Source of the DNA: an uncultured Lachnobacterium sp. | Lineage (GTDB): Bacteria; Bacillota; Clostridia; Lachnospirales; Lachnospiraceae | Assembly (NCBI GenBank): GCA_900546625.1 | Contig: URDU01000009.1 | Location: forward strand, 1 to 64,000 | Direction of reading: 5' to 3' | Length of the DNA: 64,000 bases | Shown: positions 17,917 to 26,335 of the stretch, piece by piece | Layout of the letters: each line of letters starts with the position of its first letter | Position numbering within the stretch: the stretch's first letter is position 1 | Notes under the pieces: generated by a model | What the model saw: the letters and a program-made list of their open reading frames with translations, nothing else | Told to the model about the DNA's origin: nothing | The model's database searches: none | Position numbers and translations under genes: made by a program

Positions 17917-20135
17917 CAGATAGTCTCCTCTGCTATTCTGTCCTTAAGCCCACTGTAGCGTCTCTGCTGTGAGTTGTTTTGTATCATCTCGTAAAATGTC
18001 TGATCGTCACCCACTATCGTAACACATTTCTTTGCCCTTGTAACTGCCGTATAAAGTAAATTCCTGTTCATAAGCATTCTCGGGCCGCTTAAAAGCGGTA
18101 TAACGACCGCCGGGTACTCGCTTCCCTGCGACTTATGTATAGTGACCGCGTATGCAAGCTCAAGCTCCTCCAAAAGCTTAAACGGATATTCCACCTTTCT
18201 GCCCTCGTCAAAGGATATGGTCATGGTCTCAGCAAACTCGTTTATTTCCTCAATGATACCGGTATCTCCATTGAAGATTCCCATGCCCTTATCCACACAG
18301 AGTCCGAATTTTGTCCTGATTTCCCACTCTATCTGATAGTTGTTCTTTATCTGCATCACCTTGTCGCCCTCGCGGAAAATCGTACCTCTGTATTCTTTTT
18401 CACGCTTGCTCTTGTCAGCCGGATTCATGTACGCCTGCAATATGCCGTTTAGGCGCTCCACTCCCAGAAGCCCCTTTCTCATTGGCGTAAGCACCTGTAT
18501 ATCATACTCTGTGGCATTTACAAATTTTGGAAGCTTCTGCTTTATGAGCTGCAATGTAACATTTATTATCTTGTCAGCATCATATCTCTTTAAGAAAAAG
18601 AAATCCATGCTCTTATTATCAAGTGATACCGTCTCTCCGTTATTTATCTTGTGGGCGTTTACTATAATATCGCTCGTGCTCGCCTGACGGAAAATCTTTG
18701 TGAGCTTTACCGTGTGGAAGGCACCCGAATCAATAATATCCTTTAGCACGCTGCCCGCTCCCACGCTCGGGAGCTGGTTCACATCTCCTACAAGTATAAG
18801 TCTCGTGCCCGCCACAACCGCCTTTAGCAGCGAGTACATGAGTGATATATCAACCATCGACATCTCATCTATTATTATTACATCAGTCTCAAGCGGATTT
18901 CTTTCATTTCTCTCAAAGCCTGCTGCGCTTCCTGTGTCCATGCCGCCGTTTAGCTCAAGCATGCGGTGGATTGTGCGCGCCTCATAGCCTGTTGTCTCAC
19001 TCATTCTCTTTGCCGCACGACCTGTCGGAGCCGCCAGAAAAATGTCCATGCCCTCCAGCTCAAAATACTTGATAATAGTATTGATGGTGGTGGTTTTTCC
19101 TGTTCCCGGTCCTCCTGTAATGACTAAAAGACCATTTCTGACAGCTTCTTTCACTGCCTCGGCCTGATGCTCATCCAGCTCCATCTTAGTCTTTTTTTCT
19201 ATATTTCTGATTGCAGCCTCTATCTCGATATCCGGCACATCATAAGTCACATCAAGCTGCTTTAGCATGTTTGCCGTGTTTGCCTCCATATAATAAAAGC
19301 TGTTTGCATAAATCTGTGTTATGTCATCCTTTAGCTGCATGACAATCCTTCTGTCCATTGCCAGATTCATGTAATGTGCCTCAACCTGTGTGCTTTCCAC
19401 ACCCAGCAGATACACTGCACGCCTCGTAAGCTCCTCCATCGGCAGATATGTATGTCCGTCCATGGCTGCCTGCTGCAAAACATACTGTATACCGCTTTTT
19501 ATTCTGAAATCAGAGTCTGTCTTTATGCCAACCCTCGCCGCTATCTCATCTGCGGTTTTAAAACCCACTCCGTCGATATCATCTGCCATGCGGTACGGAT
19601 TTTCCTTGAGCACGCTGTATATCTCTCCGCCATACTTATTGTAAATCTTCACAGCCAGATTCATATTGATGCCGTACTGCTGCAAAAAAATCATGGCTTC
19701 CCTTAAGTCTCTCTTTGCATTGACCTGGTCCGCAATCTCCATGGCCTTTCTCTGGCTGATGCCCTTTACCTCAGCAAGCCGCTCCGGCTCCTCCTCTATG
19801 ATGCGGAAGGTATCCTTCTTGAAGCGCCTGACAATACGTGCTGCGAGTGCAAGACCTATGCCATGTATAGCTCCTGAGCCCAGATACCTCTCAATGGCCA
19901 TCTCATCCTCAGGCTCCTTCTCCTCAAAGCTAGCCACCTTAAACTGTCTGCCATAGGTCGCATGCTCTGTATACTCGCCGTGCGCCTCTATATTTTCGCC
20001 CTCAGCGATATCCGAAAAAGTGCCCACACATGTGAGTTCCTCCTCGTCCACTACAAGAACAAGTACTGTATATCCGTTTTCTGCATTTCTGTATATTATA
20101 TGATCAACGTATCCTGTGACTGTTTCGGTTTCCAA
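17916..20135 (-). CDS. recD2: RecD2-type ATP-dependent DNA helicase
   Basis: A 739-aa SF1B 5'-3' helicase of the RecD/TraA family found in bacteria where it acts without RecBC. It has an N-terminal OB-like and helix-hairpin-helix region, then Walker A in ITGGPGTGKTTTINTI (about 350), Walker B VIIIDEMSMVD (about 425), GDVNQLPSVGAGSVLKD, and the final motif AVTIHKSQGSEYPAVVIPL (about 680). No ATG is well placed. A TTG at 20135 (reading ETETVTGYVDHI after Met) has GGAG 8 nt upstream and starts at the conserved N terminus, so I use it. The ATG at 20192 lies inside a structured repeat and has no ribosome binding site. Confidence 0.9.
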   Translation of the reverse strand: METETVTGYVDHIIYRNAENGYTVLVLVVDEEELTCVGTFSDIAEGENIEAHGEYTEHATYGRQFKVASFEEKEPEDEMAIERYLGSGAIHGIGLALAARIVRRFKKDTFRIIEEEPERLAEVKGISQRKAMEIADQVNAKRDLREAMIFLQQYGINMNLAVKIYNKYGGEIYSVLKENPYRMADDIDGVGFKTADEIAARVGIKTDSDFRIKSGIQYVLQQAAMDGHTYLPMEELTRRAVYLLGVESTQVEAHYMNLAMDRRIVMQLKDDITQIYANSFYYMEANTANMLKQLDVTYDVPDIEIEAAIRNIEKKTKMELDEHQAEAVKEAVRNGLLVITGGPGTGKTTTINTIIKYFELEGMDIFLAAPTGRAAKRMSETTGYEARTIHRMLELNGGMDTGSAAGFERNERNPLETDVIIIDEMSMVDISLMYSLLKAVVAGTRLILVGDVNQLPSVGAGSVLKDIIDSGAFHTVKLTKIFRQASTSDIIVNAHKINNGETVSLDNKSMDFFFLKRYDADKIINVTLQLIKQKLPKFVNATEYDIQVLTPMRKGLLGVERLNGILQAYMNPADKSKREKEYRGTIFREGDKVMQIKNNYQIEWEIRTKFGLCVDKGMGIFNGDTGIIEEINEFAETMTISFDEGRKVEYPFKLLEELELAYAVTIHKSQGSEYPAVVIPLLSGPRMLMNRNLLYTAVTRAKKCVTIVGDDQTFYEMIQNNSQQRRYSGLKDRIAEETI

Positions 20136-20175
20136 TTGAATTTCTCCGTATATGTGTGTTTTTATTGTGACTATC

Positions 20176-20352
20176 CAGAACCACCCACGCACATTCGCAA
20201 AACCGCACGATACTCGTGCTTTCTCGCTGCTGCGCAGCTAATTTTACTCATATGTGTGGGGGTGGCTCTATTCGAGCCACCTTGAGAAAAAGAAAACCTG
20301 TTGCTTACATGCAAGCATGACGCATCAGCTTTTCTTCTTCTCAGTGGTTCTG
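20176..20352. repeat. Multibranched inverted-repeat element upstream of recD2
   Basis: The outer 9-bp arms CAGAACCAC (20176-20184) and GTGGTTCTG (20344-20352) close a 177-nt segment. Inside are several hairpins: GCACGA/TCGTGC (20205-20219), GGTGGCTC/GAGCCACC (20261-20268 with 20274-20281) and a long imperfect stem of purine-rich 20284-20304 with 20321-20342. The segment fills most of the 339-nt gap between flgJ and recD2; no gene is visible in it. Confidence 0.5.
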
Positions 20353-20416
20353 AATAGTTTTATTTTTTAATATTATACCCCAGAGCAGGCGCATCTGCAA
20401 TTACTAAGTTGGCACT

Positions 20417-20458
20417 AAAAAAGCCGGTAACCACATGCAAGCATGCCGGGCCGGCTTT
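20417..20458 (-). terminator. Terminator after flgJ
   Basis: The arms AAAGCCGG (20420-20427) and CCGGCTTT (20451-20458) pair, with a T run on the minus strand. The apical part contains ACATGCAAGCATG (20433-20445), a 13-bp sequence repeated exactly at 20307-20319. Confidence 0.75.
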
Positions 20459-20474
20459 AATTCGTTATCAATTA

Positions 20475-20819
20475 TTATGATATATTGTAGTTGCGCTTCA
20501 TCTGCTCATAAAGCTGCTGTGTGATATTCTCACCGGACTTCTCCACTATCGTATCACTCATCTGCTCTATAACAGTGTCCATGAACATATCCTTGTACTG
20601 CGACATAGAGGAATCCTCATCATCACTCTTTAGTGTCATGGAATCCTTCATTTCCTTTATGACCTGCTCCACAAAATAAGACTCAAAATCCTTAAGTGTG
20701 CTCTTGAGCTCGTCCTCTGTAGAGTCTGATGACAGATTTTTCACATTATTCTTAAGCTTGTCTGCCACTGCAGATGTATTATTTGAGTTTGCAAGTGTTG
20801 ATACTGCGCTTATATCCAT
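20475..20819 (-). CDS. flgJ: FlgJ-type flagellar rod-binding protein
   Basis: A 114-aa protein equivalent to the N-terminal rod-binding domain of FlgJ, without the muramidase domain present in Gram-negative FlgJ. The signature region is FESYFVEQVIKEMKDSM (about residues 47-63), followed by the helical DMFMDTVIEQMSDTIVEKSG segment that ends the domain. It lies 6 nt after flgG in a flgF-flgG-flgJ run. The protein is probably exported through the flagellar type III apparatus and helps assemble the rod. A terminator follows. Confidence 0.8.
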   Translation of the reverse strand: MDISAVSTLANSNNTSAVADKLKNNVKNLSSDSTEDELKSTLKDFESYFVEQVIKEMKDSMTLKSDDEDSSMSQYKDMFMDTVIEQMSDTIVEKSGENITQQLYEQMKRNYNIS

Positions 20820-20825
20820 ATGCTA

Positions 20826-21644
20826 CTATCTCCTCAGATTATTTGCCGTCTCAAGCATCGAATCCGCTGTTGTGATGGCCTTTGAATTGAGTTCATAGGC
20901 ACGCTGTGCCACAATGAGGTTAACCATCTCGTCAGCTACCTGCACATTTGAGCCCTCAAGATATCCTGTTACTACCTTGCTGTTTTTAAGAGCCGGGTTT
21001 GCAGCTTCAAGCATCGGATTGCCCGAATTGGCTGTTGCTGCAAGCAGGCTTCCGGACTGTTTTTCAAGACCTGACGGGTTATTAAACTGATACACAGCAA
21101 TTCTCTGATTTAAATCTATATAATTGCCCTGTGCAGTCATATAGCCTACCGCACCATCCTCTCCAAAGCTCATCTTCTCAGCAGACACTCCTGCCGGCAC
21201 AGCTATGGTATTGCCGTTTGTATCCATGACAGGATTGCCCTGCGAATCAGTCAGTATAGTCTGTCCGTTTCCATACTGGCTCCAGGTAAAGGCACCGTTT
21301 CTCGTGTAATAGGTCTGATTATCAGTACCTCTCACTGCAAAAAAACCATCGCCCTCCAAAGCAAAATCAGTCGGCCTCTCAGTAGAATTGAGCGGACCCT
21401 GAGTATATGTGGATGTGGTCGCAGCCACACGGGTACCAAGCCCCACCTGTGCTCCTACCGGCTTTGCATCACCATTTCCGGATGTAGAACGTGTCTGTAT
21501 CGTCTGATATAAAAGAGATTTAAACTCTGTTCTCTGTCCCTTGAAGCCTGTTGTATTGACATTGGAAAGATTGTTTGCAATTGTATCTACATTTGTCTGC
21601 TCAGCACGCATACCTGTTGCGGCTGTATAAAGTGCCCTCATCAT
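20826..21644 (-). CDS. flgG: Flagellar distal rod protein FlgG
   Basis: A 272-aa axial protein. The N terminus has the flagellar rod signature AATGMRAEQTNVDTIANNLSNVNTTGFKG (in part), the middle shows RPTDFALEGDGFFAVRG, and the C terminus ends with the matching NVQVADEMVNLIVAQRAYELNSK heptad region. Length and the order after flgF fit FlgG; in Bacillus the equivalent gene is flhP. Two adjacent ATG codons are possible; AGGAG lies 8-11 nt upstream. Confidence 0.9.
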   Translation of the reverse strand: MMRALYTAATGMRAEQTNVDTIANNLSNVNTTGFKGQRTEFKSLLYQTIQTRSTSGNGDAKPVGAQVGLGTRVAATTSTYTQGPLNSTERPTDFALEGDGFFAVRGTDNQTYYTRNGAFTWSQYGNGQTILTDSQGNPVMDTNGNTIAVPAGVSAEKMSFGEDGAVGYMTAQGNYIDLNQRIAVYQFNNPSGLEKQSGSLLAATANSGNPMLEAANPALKNSKVVTGYLEGSNVQVADEMVNLIVAQRAYELNSKAITTADSMLETANNLRR

Positions 21645-21706
21645 ATGGCATATCTCCTGTCACTGTCTGACGCCAATCACCCTGTCATGCCTGCGTCAAA
21701 ATATAA

Positions 21707-22507
21707 TTATACTCTTCCTACATTATTGACAGCCTTGTCTAATGTCTCATCAATAGATGTGATGACCTTCTGTCCGGCTTCATATGCACGCTGTATCGTA
21801 ATCATATTGACCATCTCGTTTACCACATTTACATTTGAGGTCTCTAAGGCTCCCTGTTCTATTTCGGCATCGGAGGCAATAATATTACCCCCAGCAGTCA
21901 GATTGTAGAGATTTTCACCATATTTTTCAATATAGTCATAGTTATCCACATCGACAACACCGATAGTGCCAACTAACTGATTGTTCTGTGTGATATATCC
22001 CAGTGAGTTTACCGAAAACTTCTCATTCGGATCTACCCTCACCCAGTTTGCTTCACCGCCGTCTCCGCTTAATGCACCAGTCGCATTGAGCACATGGTCT
22101 CCGTCTGCTGTGACCAGATAACCGTCTGCATTGACCTTGAAAGCACCGTCTCTGGTATATTTCACACTTGTCTGACCTGATTTGTCAGTAAATGCAACGG
22201 CAAAAAAGCCTTTTCCACCGATAGCTAAATCTGTAGGATTGTCAGTCACCTTAAAGCTGCCCTCATCCCAGTCGGTATATGTCTCACCGAGATGCACGCC
22301 GTATGTCATTCTGCCGAGATTTTTGTGCAGTCCGAAATTTGACGTATCCTTTATCTTTATAGCAAGCTCATTTTTAAATGAATGCGAGGTTGTTCCCTCT
22401 TTTTTAAATCCATATGTATCAGAATTGGCCAGGTTGTTCGCAAGAACATCCATGCGCTTCATCTCATTAACCATACCGGTGTGAGCGGTGTATAAGCCTT
22501 TTACCAT
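21707..22507 (-). CDS. flgF: Flagellar proximal rod protein FlgF-like
   Basis: A 266-aa rod/hook-family protein with the same terminal motifs as FlgG (NNLANSDTYGFKKEG near residue 30; NVVNEMVNMITIQRAYEAGQK near 230) and a central NPTDLAIGGKGFFAV segment. It corresponds to FlgF, or FlhO in Bacillus naming. It starts only 11 nt after the hom stop, with AAAGGAC as ribosome binding site, and no promoter is visible in between. The flagellar genes therefore seem to be read from the hom transcript. Confidence 0.85.
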   Translation of the reverse strand: MVKGLYTAHTGMVNEMKRMDVLANNLANSDTYGFKKEGTTSHSFKNELAIKIKDTSNFGLHKNLGRMTYGVHLGETYTDWDEGSFKVTDNPTDLAIGGKGFFAVAFTDKSGQTSVKYTRDGAFKVNADGYLVTADGDHVLNATGALSGDGGEANWVRVDPNEKFSVNSLGYITQNNQLVGTIGVVDVDNYDYIEKYGENLYNLTAGGNIIASDAEIEQGALETSNVNVVNEMVNMITIQRAYEAGQKVITSIDETLDKAVNNVGRV

Positions 22508-22518
22508 ATTTTTGTCCT

Positions 22519-23709
22519 TTACAGTCTGATTCTGTTGATAACGTTTATCTTTGATGCCTTGTCGGCAAAATCCTTCTCTGTCATATCGCCTGTTGTGAAT
22601 GCATACTCGCCGTCAACCACATCCTCAATGTAGTCTACATGTCCGAATACAGCCTCAACCTCGCTCTTTGGTGAGTCAGTTCTCACAAAGAAGCTGTTTA
22701 CACTGTCATCATAGCTTACAAGTGTGAGCTTCTCAGGCTTCCAGTCGATATAAATATTTGTGTTCTGATGCTTTGTCATATCTACAACATCTGCCACTAC
22801 AGCACTTGCGGTAGGAAGCTTTCCTGCTCCGCTGCCGTAGAACATAGCATCTCCGAGCACATTTCCGCGTAAAAATACGCCATTGAACACTCCATTTACT
22901 CCTGAGAGCGGATGTGTGTCATCTATCATATATGGTGCAACGAGACAGGTATAGCTGTCACCCACCTTGCGGCTTGAAGCAAGAAGCTTGATTGCACGGT
23001 GCATTGCCTTTGCGTACCTGATATCCTCAGGTGTAATCTTTGTGATACCCTCACAGTGGATATCCTCGAAATCTACCTGCTGTCCTGCAACAAGTGATGT
23101 GAGAATGGCTATCTTTCTGCATGGATCATGTCCCTCTATATCGGCTGTAGGATCCTTCTCTGCATAGCCCTTATCCTGAGCATCCTTTAATACCTCATCA
23201 AAGTCTGCTCCTTCCTCTGTCATCTTTGTAAGCATGTAGTTGGTTGTTCCGTTTAAGATACCTGTGATTTCCTCAATCTCATCTGCTGTGAGACATTTGT
23301 TGAGCGGTCTGATAATAGGGATTCCGCCGCCGACGCTGGCCTCAAACTGGAAGTTCACGCCATGATCCCTTGCAACCTTGATGAGCTCAGCGCCCTTTGC
23401 AGCAACGAGGTTCTTGTTTGATGTTGCTACCTGTTTTCCTGCCTCAAGCATTGCCTTTACGAATGTAAATGCAGGCTCAACACCTCCCATTGTCTCTACA
23501 ACGATACCGACCTCAGGGTCCTCTGCGATAACCTTATAATCATGTACTATCTTGTCCTCGATTGGTGTACCCGGGAACTCTCTTAAATCAAGCACATACT
23601 TGACCTCGATTGGCTCTCCTGCTCTCTTTGCGATTTTTTCCTTGTTGATTTCTAATACTTCTACGACACCTGATCCAATTGTGCCGTAACCCATGACTGC
23701 AATCTTCAT
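22519..23709 (-). CDS. hom: Homoserine dehydrogenase
   Basis: A 396-aa NAD(P)-dependent enzyme that reduces aspartate semialdehyde to homoserine, the branch point to threonine and methionine. It has a Rossmann start MGYGTIGSGVVEVL, the catalytic NFQFEASVGGGIPIIRPL region (about residue 125), GILNGTTNYMLTKM and the substrate-binding DPTADIEGHDPCRK (about 190). A short ACT-like tail occupies about 315-396. It follows an ACT-domain regulator by 7 nt, which suggests feedback control by threonine at gene level. Confidence 0.93.
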   Translation of the reverse strand: MKIAVMGYGTIGSGVVEVLEINKEKIAKRAGEPIEVKYVLDLREFPGTPIEDKIVHDYKVIAEDPEVGIVVETMGGVEPAFTFVKAMLEAGKQVATSNKNLVAAKGAELIKVARDHGVNFQFEASVGGGIPIIRPLNKCLTADEIEEITGILNGTTNYMLTKMTEEGADFDEVLKDAQDKGYAEKDPTADIEGHDPCRKIAILTSLVAGQQVDFEDIHCEGITKITPEDIRYAKAMHRAIKLLASSRKVGDSYTCLVAPYMIDDTHPLSGVNGVFNGVFLRGNVLGDAMFYGSGAGKLPTASAVVADVVDMTKHQNTNIYIDWKPEKLTLVSYDDSVNSFFVRTDSPKSEVEAVFGHVDYIEDVVDGEYAFTTGDMTEKDFADKASKINVINRIRL

Positions 23710-23716
23710 CTTTTTG

Positions 23717-24160
23717 TTACTCCCTGGCTAAAATTTTTACGTAATGTATGCCCTTTAAGGACTCAATCTGCTTTGCCATATCATCCACATCATCCGACTC
23801 CGGAAATACATCCACAGATAACGTGAGTGACGCAATGCCATTTACCGGTACACTTTGGTGTATGGTAAGAATATTTGCTTTCGCATCGGCTACCGACTTA
23901 AGCACAACGGAAAGTATGCCCTGCTCGTCATCCATCTGAATGACAAGATTCACAGTCTTTCCTTTACGCCCCTCATAAAAAGGAAAAATATCATCCTTAT
24001 ATTTGTAAAAGGAGCTTCTGCTTATGCCAACAGCATCTGTTGCCTCCTGCACAGATTCAAGCTTGCCCGAATCCAGCAGTCTCTTTGCCTCAACTACTTT
24101 AAGCAGCACCTCCGGTACAGCCTTTGCCCGTAAAACGAAGTAGTTTGATTTCTCCGCCAT
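23717..24160 (-). CDS. ACT-domain regulator of the UPF0735/ThrR family
   Basis: A 147-aa protein. Residues 1-65 contain a helix-turn-helix-like segment (DAVGISRSSFYKYKDDIFPF) and residues about 70-147 an ACT domain (VNLVIQMDDEQGILSVVLKSVADAKANI) that binds amino acids. In Bacillus the homologue ThrR represses hom and thrCB. The location directly before hom supports the same role, with threonine as likely effector; this is inference from family and context. AGGAGGT-like site precedes the ATG, and a hairpin at 24181-24203 sits immediately upstream of that site. Confidence 0.85.
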   Translation of the reverse strand: MAEKSNYFVLRAKAVPEVLLKVVEAKRLLDSGKLESVQEATDAVGISRSSFYKYKDDIFPFYEGRKGKTVNLVIQMDDEQGILSVVLKSVADAKANILTIHQSVPVNGIASLTLSVDVFPESDDVDDMAKQIESLKGIHYVKILARE

Positions 24161-24180
24161 TTAGTTACCTCCAAAATGGC

Positions 24181-24203
24181 CGGTGTGTGTTTGTCACACA
24201 CCG
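24181..24203 (-). terminator. Hairpin before the ThrR-like gene
   Basis: The perfect 9-bp arms CGGTGTGTG and CACACACCG enclose a 5-nt loop and are followed on the minus strand by GCCATTTTGG. It probably ends the SPFH gene transcript, though the weak T tract and its closeness to the next ribosome binding site leave a regulatory role open. Confidence 0.5.
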
Positions 24204-24256
24204 ACATTTGTCCTTGACTCAAAGATTTTAACACAAAGATTACAGCTTTGCAACAT

Positions 24257-25558
24257 TTATGCTCTAGGCTTTCCACAATTACTGCAGAATTTACCTGTAT
24301 TTTTCTGTCCGCACTCACATGTCCACTCTGTGTTTACAGGTAATGGCTTGCCGCAGTTTGTACAGAATTTACCTGTGTTTTTCTGTCCACACTCGCATGT
24401 CCACTCAGTATTCTCCTGTGGCATAGGCTTGCCGCAGTTGCTGCAGAATTTACCTGTATTTTTCTGTCCACACTCACATGTCCAGCCTGACGCATCCTCC
24501 TGCTGTGTGGCACCTGAAACCACACCTGCCGCCATACCTGCTGCACCATTTCCTGCTGCATTCATTCCGGCTGACTGATTATTTTGTGCCATCTGTGTAA
24601 ATCCGTTCATCATATTGCCCATGGTGCTCATTCCCATGCCGACACCCATGAAGCCCTGCATAGCTCCGCCACTGTTGCTGCCTGCGTTCTTGACACCCTC
24701 TGACATATTTTTGACCATATATCCCTGTGCAATAGATGGATCTGAGAGCATTGCGCCCTCGTTTCTTGTGTTGATGAGCTCCTGAGACTTCTCATCATAT
24801 GAAAGGCTGGCGATACCAACACTTTGTACCTCCATACCACGCATCTGATTCCAGCTCTCATCGAGGCACTTCGCCATATATCTTCCAAGCTCGGATGCCT
24901 TGCTTGTGACGAATGAGATTCTTGTGCCGTCCGCTGACATCTGGTTGATGGCAGACTGTAATGCCTCCAAAAACTCTGACAGATACTGCTCATTGATATC
25001 AGTAATCTCCACATGATCCATATTCTTTGGAATAGCCTCTGCATAGAACTGAAGCGGATTCACAATTTTGATTGAATATGTACCGTGGGCACGGAGGAAA
25101 AGCTCCGCATTATAAAATGTGTCATAGTAATTGATAGGATTTCTCGTACCAAACTTGATTCCCTTGATTTCCTGAAGATTGATATAATAAACCTTCTGTG
25201 ACTGTGGTGTCTGTCCACCAAATCTCACACGATCAAAGGTTTCCTTTAAAGAATCCCCAAACTGTCCGTTGAAAAGTGATGGCATAGATGAATTGCTTAC
25301 CTTGTAGTAGCCCGGCTCGGCTGTGTAATCCACAATCTTGCCACCATCGACAAGTATCATAAACTGATTGTCATATACATGGATGATAGAACCGTTTGAA
25401 ACGATATCGTCAGAGCCCTTTTTGTTCTGACCTCTGTTTACAAGCACACCCCTGGCATAGACTGTCTGGTCGCCGATATTATCCGGCTCAATAACCTCCT
25501 GCCATGTATCTGCAAATCCGCCTCCAATTGCCTGTTTTACTGCCTTAATAATTCCCAT
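24257..25558 (-). CDS. SPFH-domain protein with three tandem zinc ribbons
   Basis: A 433-aa protein of the YdjI type. Residues 1 to about 290 form an SPFH/band-7-like domain (start MGIIKAVKQAIGGGFADTW, then EVIEPDNIGDQTVYARGVLV). A Gly/Met/Asn-rich linker (about 290-360) follows. The C terminus has three almost identical four-cysteine zinc ribbons (WTCECGQKNTGKFCSNCGKP and variants). In Bacillus, YdjI works with zinc-ribbon membrane proteins and PspA-like proteins in membrane stress. The next gene (25570) is a membrane zinc-ribbon protein, which supports a similar assembly at the inner face of the membrane. Exact role unknown. Confidence 0.82.
   Translation of the reverse strand: MGIIKAVKQAIGGGFADTWQEVIEPDNIGDQTVYARGVLVNRGQNKKGSDDIVSNGSIIHVYDNQFMILVDGGKIVDYTAEPGYYKVSNSSMPSLFNGQFGDSLKETFDRVRFGGQTPQSQKVYYINLQEIKGIKFGTRNPINYYDTFYNAELFLRAHGTYSIKIVNPLQFYAEAIPKNMDHVEITDINEQYLSEFLEALQSAINQMSADGTRISFVTSKASELGRYMAKCLDESWNQMRGMEVQSVGIASLSYDEKSQELINTRNEGAMLSDPSIAQGYMVKNMSEGVKNAGSNSGGAMQGFMGVGMGMSTMGNMMNGFTQMAQNNQSAGMNAAGNGAAGMAAGVVSGATQQEDASGWTCECGQKNTGKFCSNCGKPMPQENTEWTCECGQKNTGKFCTNCGKPLPVNTEWTCECGQKNTGKFCSNCGKPRA
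24267..24484 (-). repeat. Three tandem zinc-ribbon coding repeats
   Basis: Three units of about 58 bp (near 24267-24325, 24345-24402, 24426-24484), each encoding CxC...CxxC, are nearly identical in DNA, including third codon positions. This suggests recent duplication or gene conversion. Confidence 0.7.
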
Positions 25559-25569
25559 TTTCTTCCTCC

Positions 25570-26325
25570 TTAGATATGGTTGTAATCAACTTCATGAAAG
25601 CTCTGCAGCTTCCATACTTTTATATTGACAGGCTCAACATATGAGCCACAATATTCACATTTCTTTGCTCCAAGGCTCCTTATAGGAGCACCGCAATTCG
25701 GACATGTAGTGCCAACTGCACTGCCTATCCCCGCACTATCCAGCATATCTATATCCTGTATGTATACAAGCTCCATATTGTATCTGGTCTGCTTTTTATA
25801 CTCCTTATCACCACTGATAAGCTTTCCTGAGGCAGTCTTATAGTAAAAATACTCAACCGCACTCTGTATACTGATGACGCATCTTCCATCTCTCTTTACA
25901 TAATTTGAAATTTCAGTCTGATGCAATCTGATTTCGTCAAAATGCTCTGTAAACCCTGCTGCTTCATTGCTGTCTATACGCACCTGCACCTGCTGCCTTA
26001 CCTCATCTGAAGCCTCACGGTCGAGCTTATAAATATCCTCAGTTGTGATTGCACAAAGTGCTGACACAAGCACTCTCTCTGACATTCTCTTAAACTGTTC
26101 CCAGACAAACTCCGGGAAATCCCTTTTTATCTGTGGCTCCATAAGGCGCGTCATGCCTGAAACCGACTTGGGAGTCGTAGAGACATTCTCCCTGATACGA
26201 TTGATGCCCTCTGTGACATCAGGTGTACCAAGGAGACTTTCAGACAACCGTCTGACTTTAATGTAAACAGTCACTCCGGCAGCCGTCAGAGCCGCTAATA
26301 TCACCACAGCTATAACTAAACCCAC
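25570..26325 (-). CDS. Membrane-anchored zinc-ribbon protein, partner of the SPFH protein
   Basis: A 251-aa protein with an N-terminal membrane span (GLVIAVVILAALTAAGVTVYI), a cytoplasmic alpha/beta domain of about 180 residues resembling TIM44-like/NTF2-type folds, and a C-terminal zinc ribbon (CPNCGAPI ... CEYCGSYV, about residues 208-228). I choose a GTG start at 26325: AAGGAGG lies right after the prfB stop, 5 nt before it. An ATG at 26355 would overlap prfB and lacks a site. It lies 12 nt before the SPFH gene, so the two are co-transcribed. Function unknown; membrane-stress role inferred from the ydjGHI comparison. Confidence 0.72.
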   Translation of the reverse strand: MGLVIAVVILAALTAAGVTVYIKVRRLSESLLGTPDVTEGINRIRENVSTTPKSVSGMTRLMEPQIKRDFPEFVWEQFKRMSERVLVSALCAITTEDIYKLDREASDEVRQQVQVRIDSNEAAGFTEHFDEIRLHQTEISNYVKRDGRCVISIQSAVEYFYYKTASGKLISGDKEYKKQTRYNMELVYIQDIDMLDSAGIGSAVGTTCPNCGAPIRSLGAKKCEYCGSYVEPVNIKVWKLQSFHEVDYNHI

Positions 26326-26335
26326 ATTTGCCTCC

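Noticed and set aside
24161..24256. T-box or riboswitch before the thrR-hom operon
   Set aside because: The 96-nt gap is too short for a T-box and only a simple hairpin is visible.
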